Positions 1 to 8,733 of a DNA stretch of 64,000 bases are shown piece by piece (the first letter of the stretch is position 1; every line of letters starts with the position of its first letter). Position numbers and translations under genes: made by a program. The stretch is from positions 558,001 through 622,000 of the forward strand of contig NZ_JASVWF010000001.1 in assembly GCF_030286555.1 (NCBI RefSeq), read 5' to 3'. The notes under the pieces are model-generated. The model had not been told where the DNA came from and made no database searches. It was given only the letters and a program-made list of their open reading frames with translations. Origin of the DNA: Actinomycetospora termitidis (GTDB taxonomy: Bacteria > Actinomycetota > Actinomycetes > Mycobacteriales > Pseudonocardiaceae).

Positions 1-1017
1 GCGCCCCGTCAGGAGCAGGTAGAGCGTCGCGCCGAGACCGCGGACGTCGTCGTCGACCTCGGCGTCACCGCGCGGCATCGGGAAGGCCAACCGGGCGTTC
101 GCCCGCGACGTGACGCGGACGCGCTGCGGGTGGTCCAGACCCAGGACCAGCCCGGCCCGGTGGGCGTCCGCGACCGCCTGGGCGAGGGGTTCGACGACGC
201 GCAGCGCCGCGCTCGGCGAGAGCGGGCCGCCGGCCACGAGCTCGGCGAGGTCCCGCCCCGGGGTCCACTCGGCCACGGCCGCGCCGAGGACCCCGGCGGG
301 CAGGCGGCTCGACCCGGGCTGGATGACGTCGAGGACCCGCGCGGCGTGGCGGTGGGAGAAGTGCGCGGAGCGGGTCGCCCGGGACAGCGCGGAGGACGCC
401 CGCGCGTCCGCCTGCCAGCCCCCGACCAGCAGGGTCATCGCGACGTCGCGCTCGAGCGTCGTGTCCCGCGCCTTCCAGAGCGCGGCGTCGGCCGGCCGGT
501 CGCGGCCGACCTCGGCGACGAGCCGGTAGCGGTCGGCGATCACGGTGCCGGGTACGAGGGCGCCGTTCCGCCCGACCGGGATCGGGCCCGACGACGGCGG
601 GCGTGGCCCGGGCGGCGGCGTCGGCCGGCGGGTGCCGCGCCGGGTGCCGGCCGTGCGGCCCCCGGTGCCGCCCCGGCGGGGGCCGTCGGGCAGGAGGGTG
701 GTCGGGCCGTCGAGACCGTGCCCGGACGGGGCCGCGGCGTTCCCCCGCGGCGGTGTCTCCGCGACGGGCGGGACGGCCGTGGTCGGCGCGTCGGGCTCCG
801 ACGCGGCCGCGACCTCACCGTCGTCGTCCGGTTCGGGCGCGGCGGGCTCCGTCCCGTCGTCCTCGACACTGTTCCCGACGGCGGGTGCGGGCGGGTCGAC
901 GGGCCCGCTCCCGGATCCCCCGGGGTCGGCGGTCTCCGCCGGGTCGACGACGGCGCCCGAGCCGGGCCGGGACGGGGCCGGGACCGGCACTCGTCGCCCG
1001 CTCATCGCGTCGTCCAC
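1..1017 (-). CDS. Pseudokinase-like protein downstream of murJ (C-terminus cut by window edge)
   Basis: The gene reads leftward off the window; 339 codons are present. Residues 1 to about 158 are an Ala/Pro/Asp-rich, probably disordered cytoplasmic segment. From residue 160 (IADRYRLVAEVGRD) the sequence follows a Ser/Thr protein kinase N-lobe and early C-lobe. The expected VAIK lysine is Met194 in DVAMTLL, and the catalytic loop reads GLVLGLDHPQRV with no HRD motif, so it should be catalytically dead. In Mycobacterium the equivalent pseudokinase is fused to MviN/MurJ (Rv3910) and binds an FHA-domain partner to control peptidoglycan precursor export; here it is a separate gene 165 bases after murJ. 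GTG at 1017 is chosen because GGAGG lies 6 bases before it; ATG at 1005 has no suitable site. The 1018-1182 gap holds nothing else recognised. Confidence 0.8.
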   Translation of the reverse strand, partial: MDDAMSGRRVPVPAPSRPGSGAVVDPAETADPGGSGSGPVDPPAPAVGNSVEDDGTEPAAPEPDDDGEVAAASEPDAPTTAVPPVAETPPRGNAAAPSGHGLDGPTTLLPDGPRRGGTGGRTAGTRRGTRRPTPPPGPRPPSSGPIPVGRNGALVPGTVIADRYRLVAEVGRDRPADAALWKARDTTLERDVAMTLLVGGWQADARASSALSRATRSAHFSHRHAARVLDVIQPGSSRLPAGVLGAAVAEWTPGRDLAELVAGGPLSPSAALRVVEPLAQAVADAHRAGLVLGLDHPQRVRVTSRANARLAFPMPRGDAEVDDDVRGLGATLYLLLTGR

Positions 1018-1182
1018 CCCTCACCTCCGGGCTCGCCCCACCCGTGACGGCACCACGGCCCGGCGACCCGGGATCACGTCACGCGGCGAGCCTACGGGAC
1101 ACCCGCCCCCGCGTCGTGGACGCAGGCCCGGGCGCGACGCCTCTCACCGTGGCGCAACCGCGACGTGGTTCCCCCGCTCGGG

Positions 1183-3690
1183 TCAACGCCCGACCAGGCG
1201 TCGCAACCGGGTGACGACGGGATCGAGCTCCGGCACGCGCAGCAGCCGCATCGCGACCGCGAGGACGCCCAGCGAGACCACGCCGCCGAGCACCACGGTC
1301 AACCAGGCCCGCCCGACGGCCCCCGTCCCGGGCAGCAGCCGTTCGAGCAGCGTGACCAGCAGGACCGCGACCAGCACCGCCATCACCGACGCCAGGCCGG
1401 TGAGCAGCATCGTGCGCAGGACGCGCCGGGTGTCCAGCCGGCCGAGCCGTGACCGCAGCCAGATGTCGCCGGTCACCATCCCGACCACGAACCCGAAGGC
1501 GTTCACGGCGGCGAGCCCGAGCACCACCTGCTCCGGTGGGAGCAGGACGGGGCACAGGTAGGCCAGCGGCACCTTCACCGCGGTCATCACGACCATGATC
1601 AGCGTGGGTGTCCGCGCGTCGGCCATCGCGTAGAAGACGCGCAGCTGCAGCATGACGACCGCCATCGGCAGCAGCCCGAAGGCCGAGGCCGACAGCGTCG
1701 CGCCCAGGGTCGCCGCGGACGCGCCGCCGGACTTGCCGAGCGAGAACATCGCGATGCCGAGCTGGGAGCCGAACACCGTGAGGATGGCGCTGACCGGCAG
1801 CAGCGTGACCGTCGAGAGCCGGGAGCCCAGGGACAGGTCGGCCACCACCTGGTCGAGGCGGCCGTTCGCGGCGGCGGCGCTCATCCGCGGCATCAGGGCG
1901 GTGAGCAGCGAGACGCCCAGGACGCCGTAGGGCACCTGGATCAGCAGCCAGGCGTTCGCGTAGACCGAGGGTCCGCCGGGGTCGGAGGACAGCGCGACGC
2001 GCAGGATCGCCGTCAGCCCGACCTGCGAGATGATCACGTAGGCGACCACCCAGGCGGCCAGCCCGCCGAACGCGGACAGCCGCGGGTCCCAGCCGAAGCG
2101 CCATTTCCAGCGGAAGCCGGTCCGACGCATCGCGGGCAGCATCACCGCCGCCTGCAGCACGATGCCCAGCGTGCTGCCCAACCCCACCACCAGCAGCTGC
2201 GTGGTGGAGATCCCGCCGTCGGGCGGGCTCGGCAGGAACCAGTACACGGCGAGCGCCGCGAGGACGACGACGTTGTTCAGCACCGGGGCCCACGCCGCCG
2301 GACCGAACACCGCGCGGGCGTTGAGGATCGCGCCGAACAGCGCCCCCATCCCGTAGAAGAAGATCTGCGGCAGGAGCAGGTACGCGAAGTCGACCGCGAG
2401 CGGGCGGTACGCCTCGTTCTCGATGTAGGGCAGGACGAGCAGGGGCGCGGCGACGACGGCGAGCGTGGTCGCTACGGCGAGCGCCACCGCCGCACCGGAG
2501 AGCAGTTTCCGGGCGAACTCGTCCCCGTCGTCGCCGTCCTCCTTGGCGGCCCGCACCAGGACCGGGATGACGACGCTGGTCAGGACCCCGCCGAGCAGCA
2601 GCTCGAAGATGATGTTCGGGAGCGTGTTCGCGATCTGGAACGCGCTGCCGACCAGCTCCAGGCCGATCGTCGCCGCCAGCGCGAGCGTGCGCAGGAAGCC
2701 GGTGAGTCGGCTCACCAGCGTCGCGATCGCCATCCCGCCCGAGGCCTTGACCAGGGACGAGTCGTCCCGGTCGTCGCTGGGGGTGCGCGGGGCCGGGACG
2801 GCGGGGGCGTCCTGCTCGAGCGGCGGGCGCGGCAGCAGGACGGTCTCGTCGCGGGAGTCGCCCACGGTCCACGACGCGAGCGGGGCTCCCCGGGCGACCG
2901 TGGCGTCGGGGTCGGCGAGGGCGGCGAGCCGGGTGGTCGCCTCCTCGACGCGGGCGGGCGCGGTCCGGGTGGAGTCGTCGTCCGGCGCGGTCCCCGGGCG
3001 GTCGGGGTGCCGGAGAGCGCGCGCGGGCACCGTGGCCGCGTCGCGCGGCTGCGCGCCGAGCGGGCGGGTGGCGCCCGGGTCGGGCGTGCGGGAGCCGCCG
3101 GGCGGCATCGGGCCGGGCGAGGGCACCGGCCCGGGCAGGGGTGCCGCTCCCGGGGGCGGCGGTCCCGGGGTTCCCGACGGCGGGTGGGCGGTCCCGGGTG
3201 GGCGGCCTCCCCGGAGCGGGGGCGCCGGCGGGGCCCCGGGGGGCGGTGGACCCGCTGACCCGGCCGATCCGGGCGGTCCGGGCGGCGGGGGTCGTCGCGC
3301 CGGCTCCGTGCGGGGCTCGGGCGGCGCGGTGCGGGCGTCGGGGGCGCGCGGCGGCCCGGCCGGCGGCGGACCTGACGGGGCCCCGGACGGTGGCCGCGGC
3401 CCGGCCGGCGGGACCTGGCCCGGACCGGGGCCGTGACCCGGAACAGTGCCGTGACCCGGACCCGTCGGACCCCGGCCCGCGGGTGGGGCCGGCCGCTCGG
3501 GCGGCCGCGGGGGCCCGTGCCCACCGGGCGGCGGGGACGCCGGCCCCGGGGACGGCTCGTCGACCGGCGCGGGCGGCGGCGGGACGACGACGTACTCGTC
3601 CGGGTCGTGGGGGGAGGTGTCGTGGGACGGCTGGGGAGCGTCGGGCGCCGGTCCGGCGCCGGAGGTCCCCCGACCGGGGCGGCCGGTCAT
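1183..3690 (-). CDS. murJ: Lipid II flippase MurJ/MviN with long proline-rich N-terminus
   Basis: Encodes 835 residues. Residues 1 to about 305 are a low-complexity Pro/Gly/Arg-rich cytoplasmic extension typical of actinobacterial MurJ. The MOP-family flippase core starts near residue 310 (SLVKASGGMAIATLVSRLTGFLRT), with the signature NTLPNIIFELLLGGVLTSVVIPVL and roughly 14 hydrophobic segments to the end. It should flip lipid II across the cytoplasmic membrane for peptidoglycan synthesis. The ATG at 3690 overlaps the stop of the upstream DUF6049 gene by four bases (ATGA), so translation is probably coupled. A longer in-frame reading to 3900 lies inside the DUF6049 gene and is not used. The downstream pseudokinase completes a NUDIX-DUF6049-murJ-pseudokinase operon seen across Actinobacteria. 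Confidence 0.93.
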   Translation of the reverse strand: MTGRPGRGTSGAGPAPDAPQPSHDTSPHDPDEYVVVPPPPAPVDEPSPGPASPPPGGHGPPRPPERPAPPAGRGPTGPGHGTVPGHGPGPGQVPPAGPRPPSGAPSGPPPAGPPRAPDARTAPPEPRTEPARRPPPPGPPGSAGSAGPPPPGAPPAPPLRGGRPPGTAHPPSGTPGPPPPGAAPLPGPVPSPGPMPPGGSRTPDPGATRPLGAQPRDAATVPARALRHPDRPGTAPDDDSTRTAPARVEEATTRLAALADPDATVARGAPLASWTVGDSRDETVLLPRPPLEQDAPAVPAPRTPSDDRDDSSLVKASGGMAIATLVSRLTGFLRTLALAATIGLELVGSAFQIANTLPNIIFELLLGGVLTSVVIPVLVRAAKEDGDDGDEFARKLLSGAAVALAVATTLAVVAAPLLVLPYIENEAYRPLAVDFAYLLLPQIFFYGMGALFGAILNARAVFGPAAWAPVLNNVVVLAALAVYWFLPSPPDGGISTTQLLVVGLGSTLGIVLQAAVMLPAMRRTGFRWKWRFGWDPRLSAFGGLAAWVVAYVIISQVGLTAILRVALSSDPGGPSVYANAWLLIQVPYGVLGVSLLTALMPRMSAAAANGRLDQVVADLSLGSRLSTVTLLPVSAILTVFGSQLGIAMFSLGKSGGASAATLGATLSASAFGLLPMAVVMLQLRVFYAMADARTPTLIMVVMTAVKVPLAYLCPVLLPPEQVVLGLAAVNAFGFVVGMVTGDIWLRSRLGRLDTRRVLRTMLLTGLASVMAVLVAVLLVTLLERLLPGTGAVGRAWLTVVLGGVVSLGVLAVAMRLLRVPELDPVVTRLRRLVGR

Positions 3691-5972
3691 CGCGCCTGCA
3701 GCGGACGGTCGCCGTCCTCGGTCGTCCCCGCCCCGCCCGGCCCCGTCGTGTCCGTCGGACCCCCGTCCGGACCGTCGCTCGGCGTCGTGGACCGACGTCT
3801 GCGCCGGGACCGCTGCTCGCGCCGGGCCGTCCGGACCCGCAGCGCCACCCGCAGGCTCGCCAGGATCACCAGCACGACGGCTGCGGACGCGGTCAACCAC
3901 ACCGTGATCGTGCCGTAGGCGGTCGATCTCAGCAGCAGACGAGCGGTGGGTCCGAGCGCTTCTCCCCCGGGCGTGCGGGCCGTCGCGTCGATCGTGAACG
4001 GCCCGCTGCGCTCGACGTCGAGCGCCACCTGGAACTGGTAGCTCCCGAAGGCGGGCACCTGGCGCACTCCGACCGGGGACGCGCGGACGCCCGGCGTCGG
4101 CTCCAGCGCCACGGTGACGTCGACGGCGACCGGGAGCTGGTTCTCGACGGTGAGCAGCAGCGGCGCGTCGCTGGAGCCCAGCGAGTAGGTCCCGGCGGGC
4201 TGGATCACCCGGACCATGCCGCGCAGGGTGCGCATCTGGGCGGCGACGTCGTCGGCCGCGGCCCGTTGCAGCGCGGGGTCGCCGCGGCCGGCGGCCGAGA
4301 GGCTCCGCAGCAGCGCCCCGGTGAGCGGTTGCACGTAGTCCGACGGGGTCGGTGCGCCCGCCCGGTCCTGGCGGCTCGCGGCGAGCAGGTCCCGCTGGTC
4401 GTCGCGCACTCCCCGGATCTCATCCAGGATCGCCGGGGACTGGTCCGAGACGGCGGCCCGGTCACCGGGACCGAGGGCCACGGGGGCCGCCGTGCCGGCC
4501 GTGCGCGCCACGAGGGTGCCGACGTCGGTGGGGACGACGAGCCCGCGCCGGGCGAGGTCGGTGATGCCGGCGAGCAGGGCCGCGGCCGCGGTCGCGTCGG
4601 CGCCCCACACCGGGGGCGGGGCGAGGACCGTCGTGCGGGGCGGCGCGGGCGGCTGGTCCGGCCCGGCCAGGGAGCGCAGCGCGGTGACGGCGAGCGCGTC
4701 CTGCGTGGCCAGGGCCCCACCGGCCGGCCCGGTGGCGGGGTCCTCGGCGAGGGCGCGGGCCGCGAGCGGGTCGGTCGCGACGGCGAGCGTGCTGCCGTCG
4801 CCGCCGGCGAAGCGACCGGTGCCGCCGGGCGGGACGCCCCCGGTCAGCGTGGACCCGTCGACGACGAGCGCGCGGGCGCCGCCGGTGACGAGGTCGGCCA
4901 GGCTCCGCTCGTCGAGCAGGCCGCCGACCGGGACGGTCGTCCCCGGGACCGGGCTGACCCCGAGCAGGTCCGCGGTGCGGCGCTCCCCGAGCGTCCGTGC
5001 GGACGTCGTCAGGTCGCTCATGTTCCCGCGGCTGGTCGCGAGCAGGTCGGCGTCGGCGTAGGGCAGCGCGACCACGCACCGGCCCCGGGCGGTCGCCTGC
5101 ACCGCCGCCAGCCAGCGACCGGCCGCGTCGGCACCCGTCCCCGGACGCGGGCCGGTCGGGCTGGTCACCTCGTAGCCCGCGCTCATGTCCCGGGCGGTCT
5201 CGAGGAGGTCGGCGTCGACGGCGAGGCAGGTCGCGGCGGCGGCGGGGCTGCCGGGCGGGGCGGCGCGGGCCAGGGCGGTGACCAGCCCGTCCAGGCGGCC
5301 GCCCGGTGCGAACGACGCGGCCAGCGAGTCGTCCGCGAGCAGGGTGGGGCTCCCGGGCGGCACCGCGAGGCGCCGGGGCCGGTCGGAGAGCGGGTAGAGC
5401 AGTGAGACCGCGCCCGGCGTCGGGGCGGCCGCGGGCCGGCCGGGCAGCCCCGTCACGGGCAGCAGGAACCGCAGGGCGGCGAGCCGCTCCGGCGCGGTGT
5501 CGGTGCCCGGGGTGCCGTTCACCTCGACGACCAGCGGGTAGACGCCGGGACCGGGCAGTGCGAGGGCGGCCGGCGGCACCCGCAGCGTCACCGGGGCCTC
5601 GTCGCCGGGGTCGAGCACGCCCGCGACGGGGGTGAACGGCGGGGCACCGGCGGACGGGTCCGGGGAGATCGCCCCGCCCAGCGCGCGGTCCACCTCCCGG
5701 TCCGCGGCCACCGCGGCGCCGCGCTGGACCCGGACGCCCAGGTCGCGGACCGGGACCGGCCCGCGGTTGGTCACGCGCCCGGTGATCGTCACCTCGGTGG
5801 TCTCGGGTCCGACGACCCGGGGGGCGGCGTCCACGGTGAGGGTCACGGTGCCCGTCGGGCCCTGCCGCGGGGCCGCGTGGGCGCCGCCCGCCGTCACCAG
5901 GGCGGGGAGGAGCGCGACCACCGCCGTGACCAGGAGGTGCAGGAGGGTCCGCCGGGCCCCTCCAGCGATCAC
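3687..5972 (-). CDS. DUF6049 family secreted/membrane-anchored protein
   Basis: Encodes 761 residues. GTG at 5972 overlaps the NUDIX stop by four bases and is immediately followed by a signal peptide ([33 protein letters not shown]). A large extracytoplasmic region carries immunoglobulin-like beta segments ([25 protein letters not shown] near the start, [19 protein letters not shown] near the end). A single C-terminal membrane span ([23 protein letters not shown]) and an Arg-rich cytoplasmic tail follow. This matches the Rv3909-type family that precedes murJ in Actinobacteria. No enzymatic motif is visible. Position and topology suggest an envelope role with MurJ, but the function is unknown. 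Confidence 0.85.
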   Translation of the reverse strand: MIAGGARRTLLHLLVTAVVALLPALVTAGGAHAAPRQGPTGTVTLTVDAAPRVVGPETTEVTITGRVTNRGPVPVRDLGVRVQRGAAVAADREVDRALGGAISPDPSAGAPPFTPVAGVLDPGDEAPVTLRVPPAALALPGPGVYPLVVEVNGTPGTDTAPERLAALRFLLPVTGLPGRPAAAPTPGAVSLLYPLSDRPRRLAVPPGSPTLLADDSLAASFAPGGRLDGLVTALARAAPPGSPAAAATCLAVDADLLETARDMSAGYEVTSPTGPRPGTGADAAGRWLAAVQATARGRCVVALPYADADLLATSRGNMSDLTTSARTLGERRTADLLGVSPVPGTTVPVGGLLDERSLADLVTGGARALVVDGSTLTGGVPPGGTGRFAGGDGSTLAVATDPLAARALAEDPATGPAGGALATQDALAVTALRSLAGPDQPPAPPRTTVLAPPPVWGADATAAAALLAGITDLARRGLVVPTDVGTLVARTAGTAAPVALGPGDRAAVSDQSPAILDEIRGVRDDQRDLLAASRQDRAGAPTPSDYVQPLTGALLRSLSAAGRGDPALQRAAADDVAAQMRTLRGMVRVIQPAGTYSLGSSDAPLLLTVENQLPVAVDVTVALEPTPGVRASPVGVRQVPAFGSYQFQVALDVERSGPFTIDATARTPGGEALGPTARLLLRSTAYGTITVWLTASAAVVLVILASLRVALRVRTARREQRSRRRRRSTTPSDGPDGGPTDTTGPGGAGTTEDGDRPLQAR

Positions 5973-6454
5973 GCGGACTCCTCCAGGATCTCCGCCGCCA
6001 GCCGCACCAGGCGCCGCTCGTCGGCGTAGGCCAGGCGCGACCCGAGCTCGGCCAGCGGCACCCACGCGACCTCGGTGACCTCGACGTCCTCGTCGGAGAG
6101 CTCGCCGCCCCGGGCCGTCAGCAGGAAGTGCTGGACCGTCTTGTGCACCCGGCGGTCCTCGGCGACGAACCAGTAGTCGATGCTGCCGAGCGGGGCCTGC
6201 ACGGCCGCGATGATGCCGGTCTCCTCCTCGACCTCGCGCACCGCCGCCTGTTCCGCCGTCTCGCCCTCCTCGATGTGGCCCTTGGGCAGCGACCACAGGA
6301 GCCGCCCGCGCCGGTCCAGGCGCCCGATCAGCGCCGCGGCGCCCTGCTCGGCGTCCACGACGAGGCCACCCGCGGAGAACTCGTCCACCGTGCGCATGCG
6401 CCGCCGGGGACCGCGCCGACGGCGGTCGGCGGGTCGGCGCGGCGACGGGGGCAT
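5969..6454 (-). CDS. NUDIX hydrolase (MutT4-like)
   Basis: Encodes 161 residues. After a basic N-terminus ([19 protein letters not shown]) the protein begins [15 protein letters not shown] and carries the Nudix box: [22 protein letters not shown], with metal-binding REVEEE. The family hydrolyses nucleoside diphosphate linked substrates; the exact substrate cannot be read from sequence. The ATG at 6454 matches the arrangement in mycobacterial MutT4, which has a similar Arg-rich leader before MRTV. An upstream in-frame start to 6586 would run into the divergent CCA-adding gene promoter, so it was not used. It heads the operon with the DUF6049 gene and murJ (GTGA overlap). Confidence 0.88.
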   Translation of the reverse strand: MPPSPRRPADRRRRGPRRRMRTVDEFSAGGLVVDAEQGAAALIGRLDRRGRLLWSLPKGHIEEGETAEQAAVREVEEETGIIAAVQAPLGSIDYWFVAEDRRVHKTVQHFLLTARGGELSDEDVEVTEVAWVPLAELGSRLAYADERRLVRLAAEILEESA

Positions 6455-6544
6455 TCCGTGATGGTACGGCCGACGGACGTCCGACGGGGTCGTGACGAGG
6501 CCCGGCCGGCGCCCCTCACCGGGTGGTCCGGGTGGGCCGCGCGA

Positions 6545-6550
6545 TAGGCT
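6545..6550 (+). promoter_or_regulatory. Extended-type -10 box (TAGGCT) for leaderless CCA-adding enzyme mRNA
   Basis: TAGGCT ends eight bases before the GTG at 6559 and no Shine-Dalgarno sequence precedes the start, so the mRNA probably begins at or within two bases of the start codon. Confidence 0.55.
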
Positions 6551-6558
6551 GTCCCGCC

Positions 6559-8043
6559 GTGCCCGGACCCGTCCAGACCGCTCCACCTGCCGTCGAGAAC
6601 GCCGGAAACGAGCAGCACGCCGACCGCGACGCCGGTCAGACTGCCGTGGTGGAGCTGTTGCGCTACTCGCCCGTCGCCGACGAGCTCGGTCGGCGGTTCG
6701 CCGACGCCGGGCACCGCCTGTACCTCGTGGGGGGCAGCGTCCGGGACGCGTTGCTGGGCCGCCTGTCGGCCGACCTGGACTTCACCACCGACGCCCGTCC
6801 GGACCGGGTCAAGAAGATCGTGTCGGGCTGGGCCGAGGCGGTCTGGGACACCGGGATCGAGTTCGGGACGATCGGGTTGGCGCGGCACGGCGTGACGCTC
6901 GAGGTCACGACCTTCCGGGCGGACACCTACGACGGCGTCTCCCGCAATCCCGTCGTCGCCTTCGGCGACACCGTCGAGGGCGACCTGGTGCGCCGGGACT
7001 TCACGGCCAACGCCATGGCCGTCTCGCTGCCCGACCGCACGTTCGTCGACCCGTGCGGCGGGCTCGCGGCCCTGGCCCGCGGCGTGCTCGACACCCCGAT
7101 CGAACCCGAGCGCTCCTTCGCCGACGACCCGCTGCGGCTGCTGCGCGCGGCCCGGTTCGTCTCCCAGCTCGGGTTCACGGTGGCGCCGCGGGTGCGCGAG
7201 GCGATGGTCGCGATGGCCCCGCAGCTCGCCAGGATCACCGCCGAGCGGGTGCAGGCCGAGCTGACGAAGCTGCTGCTCGGCGCGCACCCCCGGGCCGGGA
7301 TCGAGCTGATGGTCGGGACCGGGCTCGCCGAGGCCGTGCTGCCCGAGGTCCCGGCGATGCGTCTGGAGATCGACGAGCACGCCCAGCACAAGGACGTCTA
7401 CGAGCACTCGCTCACCGTCATGGAGCAGGCGATCGACCGGGAGACCGACGGCCCGGACCTGACGCTGCGCCTCGCGGCCCTGCTGCACGACATCGGCAAG
7501 CCGGCGACGCGGAAGGTCGAGCCGGGGAACCGCGTCAGCTTCCACCACCACGAGGTGGTCGGCGCGAAGATGACCCGCAAGCGGCTGCGCGAGCTGCGCT
7601 ACCCGAAGCAGCTGATCGACGACGTCTCGCAGCTCGTGTTCCTGCACCTGCGCTTCCACGGCTACGGCAAGGGCGAGTGGACCGACTCCGCCGTCCGGCG
7701 TTACGTCACCGACGCGGGCCCGCTGCTCGACCGGCTGCACCAGCTGGTCCGCTCGGACTCGACGACCCGCAACAAGCGGCGGGCCGCGGCCCTGCAGCGC
7801 ACCTACGACGACCTCGAGGAGCGGATCGCGCGGATCTCCGAGCAGGAGGACCTCGCGCGGGTGCGCCCCGACCTCGACGGCAACGCGATCATGGAGCTGC
7901 TCGGGGTCGGGCCCGGACCCGTCGTCGGGAAGGCGTGGCGGCACCTCAAGGACGTGCGCCTGGAGAAGGGCCCGCTCGATCGGGACGAGGCCGAGGCCGA
8001 GCTGCTGGCGTGGGCGCGCGCGGAGGGGATCCTCGACTCCTGA
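6559..8043 (+). CDS. cca: CCA tRNA nucleotidyltransferase (PcnA/CCA-adding enzyme)
   Basis: Encodes 494 residues. The nucleotidyltransferase head has the G-S box ([14 protein letters not shown]) and the catalytic pair LDFTTDA. The RNA/nucleotide-binding motif [13 protein letters not shown], the [17 protein letters not shown] helix and a C-terminal HD domain ([22 protein letters not shown]) follow. It adds or repairs the 3' CCA end of tRNAs. The mycobacterial counterpart is annotated pcnA (Rv3907c). GTG at 6559 is chosen over the upstream 6523 start because TAGGCT lies eight bases before it and the mRNA appears leaderless. It diverges from the NUDIX-murJ operon. Confidence 0.94.
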   Translation: MPGPVQTAPPAVENAGNEQHADRDAGQTAVVELLRYSPVADELGRRFADAGHRLYLVGGSVRDALLGRLSADLDFTTDARPDRVKKIVSGWAEAVWDTGIEFGTIGLARHGVTLEVTTFRADTYDGVSRNPVVAFGDTVEGDLVRRDFTANAMAVSLPDRTFVDPCGGLAALARGVLDTPIEPERSFADDPLRLLRAARFVSQLGFTVAPRVREAMVAMAPQLARITAERVQAELTKLLLGAHPRAGIELMVGTGLAEAVLPEVPAMRLEIDEHAQHKDVYEHSLTVMEQAIDRETDGPDLTLRLAALLHDIGKPATRKVEPGNRVSFHHHEVVGAKMTRKRLRELRYPKQLIDDVSQLVFLHLRFHGYGKGEWTDSAVRRYVTDAGPLLDRLHQLVRSDSTTRNKRRAAALQRTYDDLEERIARISEQEDLARVRPDLDGNAIMELLGVGPGPVVGKAWRHLKDVRLEKGPLDRDEAEAELLAWARAEGILDS

Positions 8044-8051
8044 GGTGCCCA

Positions 8052-8091
8052 GTGACGTCAGCACTGCGGCCATGCTGACGCTGGACGTCAC
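8052..8091. terminator. Nested inverted repeats after the CCA-adding gene
   Basis: GTGACGTC (8052-8059) pairs with GACGTCAC (8084-8091), and inside it CGTCAGC (8056-8062) can pair with GCTGACG (8074-8080). The two pairings compete. It may be a terminator for the upstream gene or an operator for the gene starting at 8152; there is no U-tract. Confidence 0.4.
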
Positions 8092-8151
8092 ATTCGCGGG
8101 TGGTACGGACAGGCCCGGAACCGATCACGGGCGCCGGGAGTCGGTACCGGT

Positions 8152-8733
8152 GTGATCACCTACCACTTCGGCACCGGCCACGGGCCGGTCCACCGCCACC
8201 GCTCACCGGCCGACCGGACGGTGGGCGGCGGCGCGCCGGACGCGGTCGCGCTCGACTTCGACGGTGACGGGCGGGTCGACGACGCGCTGTGGGACTCCGA
8301 CGGCGACGGCGTCGCCGACCGCGCCCTGCTCGACCTCGACGACGACGGGCGGCCCGAGCGGGCCTTCACCGACCCGTCCGGCCGCGGCGTGTGGGACGGC
8401 CGCGCGGAGCCGTCGCGGCTGGGCTTCTCCGACGTGCGCGGCCGGGCGGGTGAGGTCGCCGCGGAGCGGGACACCGACGGCGACGGCGTTCCCGACGGCG
8501 GGTGGGCGGACGTGGACGACGACCCCGCGACCCGCGAGGTCGTCTGCGACCTCGACGGCGACGACCGGGCCGACCAGCTGCTCGTCGACCACGACGGCGA
8601 CGGCCGGTTCGAGAGCGCCTACGCGTCGTCGTCGGCGGCCGGGCGCTGGGACGTGCTGCTCGCGGACACCGACTCCGACGGGGCCGTCGACGTCGAGGTC
8701 GCCGAGGGCGCGCCGGGTTGGGTGCCGCCCTGA
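8152..8733 (+). CDS. DxDxDG-repeat (calcium-binding-like) protein, uncharacterised
   Basis: Encodes 193 residues starting at GTG 8152 (GGGAG 11 bases upstream). No signal peptide or membrane span is visible. At least seven acidic loops of the DxDxDG or DxDxDD type recur, for example DFDGDGRVDDA, DSDGDGVADRA, DLDDDGRPERA, DTDGDGVPDGG, DLDGDDRADQL and DHDGDGRFESA. These resemble EF-hand-like loops of dockerin, thrombospondin type 3 and FG-GAP proteins. The repeats are strongly acidic and could bind divalent cations; lack of a leader argues for a cytoplasmic location. Its last 115 bases overlap the opposing MFS gene. Function unknown. Confidence 0.75.
   Translation: MITYHFGTGHGPVHRHRSPADRTVGGGAPDAVALDFDGDGRVDDALWDSDGDGVADRALLDLDDDGRPERAFTDPSGRGVWDGRAEPSRLGFSDVRGRAGEVAAERDTDGDGVPDGGWADVDDDPATREVVCDLDGDDRADQLLVDHDGDGRFESAYASSSAAGRWDVLLADTDSDGAVDVEVAEGAPGWVPP

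Noticed and set aside
130..1047. Plus-strand frame of 305 codons at the left edge
   Set aside because: The opposite strand reads a continuous pseudokinase with a good ribosome binding site and start; the plus frame is low complexity.
3141..5405. Long plus-strand frame of 754 codons
   Set aside because: It is antisense to murJ and the DUF6049 gene, has Arg/Gly/Pro-biased composition and no recognisable domain; high GC creates such frames.
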